A stretch of DNA of 64,000 nucleotides from Anaeromicropila herbilytica (lineage in GTDB: Bacteria > Bacillota > Clostridia > Lachnospirales > Lachnospiraceae): contig NZ_AP024169.1 in assembly GCF_016591975.1 (NCBI RefSeq), positions 3,201,001 to 3,265,000 on the forward strand, given 5' to 3'. The translations under genes were made by a program, and so were the position numbers. This document shows positions 62,269 to 64,000 of the stretch, piece after piece; position 1 is the first letter of the stretch, and every line of letters begins with the position of its first letter. The notes beneath the pieces are model-generated. The model made no database searches. It was not told the DNA's origin and worked only from the letters and a program-made list of their open reading frames with translations.

Positions 62269-63861
62269 AAGAACTTTAATTTCCGCGCCTTCTCTAACAA
62301 ACTGACAATACGTCAATTCATTTCTAATATAGTATATATTACTTGATATTTCAATTTTAACACCCGGAAAAACAGTACCTTCAATTTTAATTCTTCCATT
62401 ACCACTACTTGTTAACGTACTTTTTAGTAATTGATATCTGGTTTTCACTTCATTTATTTTTTCATTCAGATACTCATTTGTTTTCGATGAAGCTTGTATA
62501 TATTCTATTTTATCAGGGCTAATTTTTTCACCCATATCTTTCTTCTTCTTAAATAAAGATAAAATCTGTACCATTTTTTCTTTTTCAGTCATTAATTCAA
62601 CCAATTGCTTTTCAAGATTATGTAGTTCTTCCATATGACTAGGATCAGCACCAACTTCTAACTTGGTTACTGTACCCATAACAGAACCGGCAGTTTTAAC
62701 AGAAATCATTGTACTAGATTTTATTTCACCACCTACAACAAAACCTCTTTTTCCTCCAACTGTAATATCACCTTTCGCATATACTTTACTTAGCATAATT
62801 GCTTCAGTTGTGAGATATCCTCCTGCTTGTACGGTTGAATTTTCAATAAATTTTGTAACTATATTTCCCTCCGCAGTTAGACTTCCTCGATTCATACCTT
62901 GAATACCACGTTTTAGAATAATATGTCCGCCTGCGATTAATGTAGCACCTTCTACAACACCATCAACCACGATATCCCCTTTTGCTTTAATTGAATATCC
63001 ACTGATTACGTTGCCTTTTACTGTTACATTACCATCATATTCAATATCACCAGTTGATGTATCTACGTCAGCTGCCACTTCAAAAGTATTTGATACAAAT
63101 ACTTTATCATCTTGCACTGATGCATGTCCAGATACCTCAGAATACATAACTAATTTATCTTCTGATAAGTGAATATTTTTACCATGTTTTAAAACCTTTT
63201 GTATTACCTTTTTTTGCTTAATTGCCCTACCTAATATATCCATACCAGCTTCACCATAATCTGCTGGCGTCAACTTTGCTAAGATATCTCCCGCATTTAC
63301 ATGAGATATCACATCTAACTGATGGAAATCTACTGTTCCATCTTCATTCATTTTTGGTTTTTGCGTTAAATCAGTTTTAAAAAAATACTCAATATTTGCA
63401 TTTTTCCCTTCAACCACTTCTTTTGCATTTGCCATAGGAATGTTACAACAATATTGACGATTTAATAAAAACTTACCTATATTCTCTTCATTAATACCGT
63501 ATTTAACACCAGCATGAACTAGCTCACTAATTATATCATCTTTACTTAAAAGCTTACCATTATTCGATGGTGGATAAAATCTTCCGATTGCTTTTGTTGC
63601 ATCCTCTGATATCTTTATAACTACTTGTTCATTCACATGTTCAATAACATTATTACACAATTTAACTTCTACAATATTTGATATTACATGTAGTTCTTTA
63701 TTAATAGCAACAATGTCATAATCTAAATTTTTCACTTTTCCTAAGTAGCTATTAATTTCTTCTATCGTAACATTTCTACCACCATTTTGTGCTGGATATA
63801 TTATTAAATATGTTCCATCATCTTTTAAAATAAGCTTAAAATATCCATGTTTATAAGCCAT
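62257..63861 (-). CDS. fapA: FapA family (DUF342) protein
   Basis: The 534-residue protein has an N-terminal alpha/beta region, a central parallel beta-helix of polymer-forming type (repeats such as VKGNVISGYSIKAKGDIVVDGVVEGATLIAGG), a coiled coil (about 405-470), and a C-terminal beta region. DUF342/FapA proteins are found in flagellar and envelope loci; their role is poorly defined. It follows the sigma-28 gene by 20 bp and precedes the small hydrophilic protein. Its stop lies within an 18-bp tandem array. Confidence 0.8.
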   Translation of the reverse strand: MAYKHGYFKLILKDDGTYLIIYPAQNGGRNVTIEEINSYLGKVKNLDYDIVAINKELHVISNIVEVKLCNNVIEHVNEQVVIKISEDATKAIGRFYPPSNNGKLLSKDDIISELVHAGVKYGINEENIGKFLLNRQYCCNIPMANAKEVVEGKNANIEYFFKTDLTQKPKMNEDGTVDFHQLDVISHVNAGDILAKLTPADYGEAGMDILGRAIKQKKVIQKVLKHGKNIHLSEDKLVMYSEVSGHASVQDDKVFVSNTFEVAADVDTSTGDIEYDGNVTVKGNVISGYSIKAKGDIVVDGVVEGATLIAGGHIILKRGIQGMNRGSLTAEGNIVTKFIENSTVQAGGYLTTEAIMLSKVYAKGDITVGGKRGFVVGGEIKSSTMISVKTAGSVMGTVTKLEVGADPSHMEELHNLEKQLVELMTEKEKMVQILSLFKKKKDMGEKISPDKIEYIQASSKTNEYLNEKINEVKTRYQLLKSTLTSSGNGRIKIEGTVFPGVKIEISSNIYYIRNELTYCQFVREGAEIKVLALS

Positions 63862-63881
63862 GCTAGTTCCCCCTAATAGTG

Positions 63882-64000
63882 CTATACACTAAATAAAATC
63901 TCCATATTATTTCCTAGTTTTTGTTTCATCTTCTGTAATGCTTTAGTATGAAGCTGGGATATTCTTGATTCCGATACTTCTAACAATAAGCTAATCTCTT
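63882..64000 (-). CDS. sigD: Sigma-28 (FliA/SigD/WhiG) C-terminal end
   Basis: Only the last 39 codons are in the window, so the gene continues past the right edge. They read EISLLLEVSESRISQLHTKAL followed by a basic tail, which is the region 4.2 helix-turn-helix of the flagellar sigma factor family. The FapA-like and SwrB-like genes and rpsB follow, as in other Firmicutes, and this supports the call. Confidence 0.85.
   Translation of the reverse strand, partial: EISLLLEVSESRISQLHTKALQKMKQKLGNNMEILFSV

Overview
The window looks like chromosome of a low-GC, Gram-positive anaerobe of the Clostridia, most likely a Lachnospiraceae member (Lachnoclostridium phytofermentans-like; this placement is inference). 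Supporting signs are the AT-rich sequence, strong AGGAGG-type ribosome binding sites, a PolC-type replicative polymerase, an RNase-P-modulator/L7Ae-like pair in the nusA operon, a flagellar sigma factor next to rpsB, and a CUT1 sugar transporter with no ATPase of its own.

Read leftward (most genes are on the minus strand), the backbone follows the Bacillus subtilis order sigD-swrB-rpsB-tsf-pyrH-frr-uppS-cdsA-dxr-rasP-(proS)-polC-rimP-nusA-ylxR-ylxQ-infB-rbfA-truB-ribF-rpsO-pnp-mlpA almost gene for gene. ispG replaces proS, nrnA lies between rbfA and truB, and dut follows the M16 peptidase. These genes cover translation, RNA decay, isoprenoid, phospholipid and peptidoglycan carrier synthesis, and replication.

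Accessory blocks interrupt the backbone at several points. (1) 7.9-14.8 kb, around rpsO: a PQQ-type sugar dehydrogenase-like propeller, a MATE exporter, an EamA permease, a heptad-repeat W/P/C-rich protein and a MocR regulator lacking the PLP lysine. (2) 23.4-28.3 kb, between rimP and polC: a DUF4349 lipoprotein, a small orphan ORF, a nicotinamidase-like enzyme, a GPP34-like protein, a DUF3784 membrane protein, tRNA-Glu and a ComFB-like protein. (3) 39.7-58.2 kb, between pyrH and tsf: an alpha-glucan module (LacI regulator, lipoprotein, two permeases, GH31, GH13), a secreted protein, a malate module (2HCT transporter, malic enzyme, DcuS/DcuR-type two-component system), a serine hydrolase and an orphan papain-like protein. 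A partial repeat of the tsf 3' end sits at the edge of this third block.

The left end (1-3.3 kb) holds the tail of a GH18 enzyme, an O-acetylhomoserine sulfhydrylase, a HAD phosphatase and tRNA-Leu. The right end is the tail of a flagellar region: sigma-28 (partial), a FapA-like DUF342 protein, a small hydrophilic protein, a SwrB-like protein and a MltG-like LysM protein.

The most interesting non-gene structures are a roughly 60-bp dispersed hairpin repeat whose end supplies the Shine-Dalgarno sequence of nearby genes, a long pnp leader hairpin, a palindromic LacI operator placed just after a near-consensus promoter, an 18-bp tandem repeat over the fapA stop codon, and a 17-bp terminal-inverted-repeat element near the left end. 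No CRISPR array, transposase, phage or clearly new multi-gene system was found.
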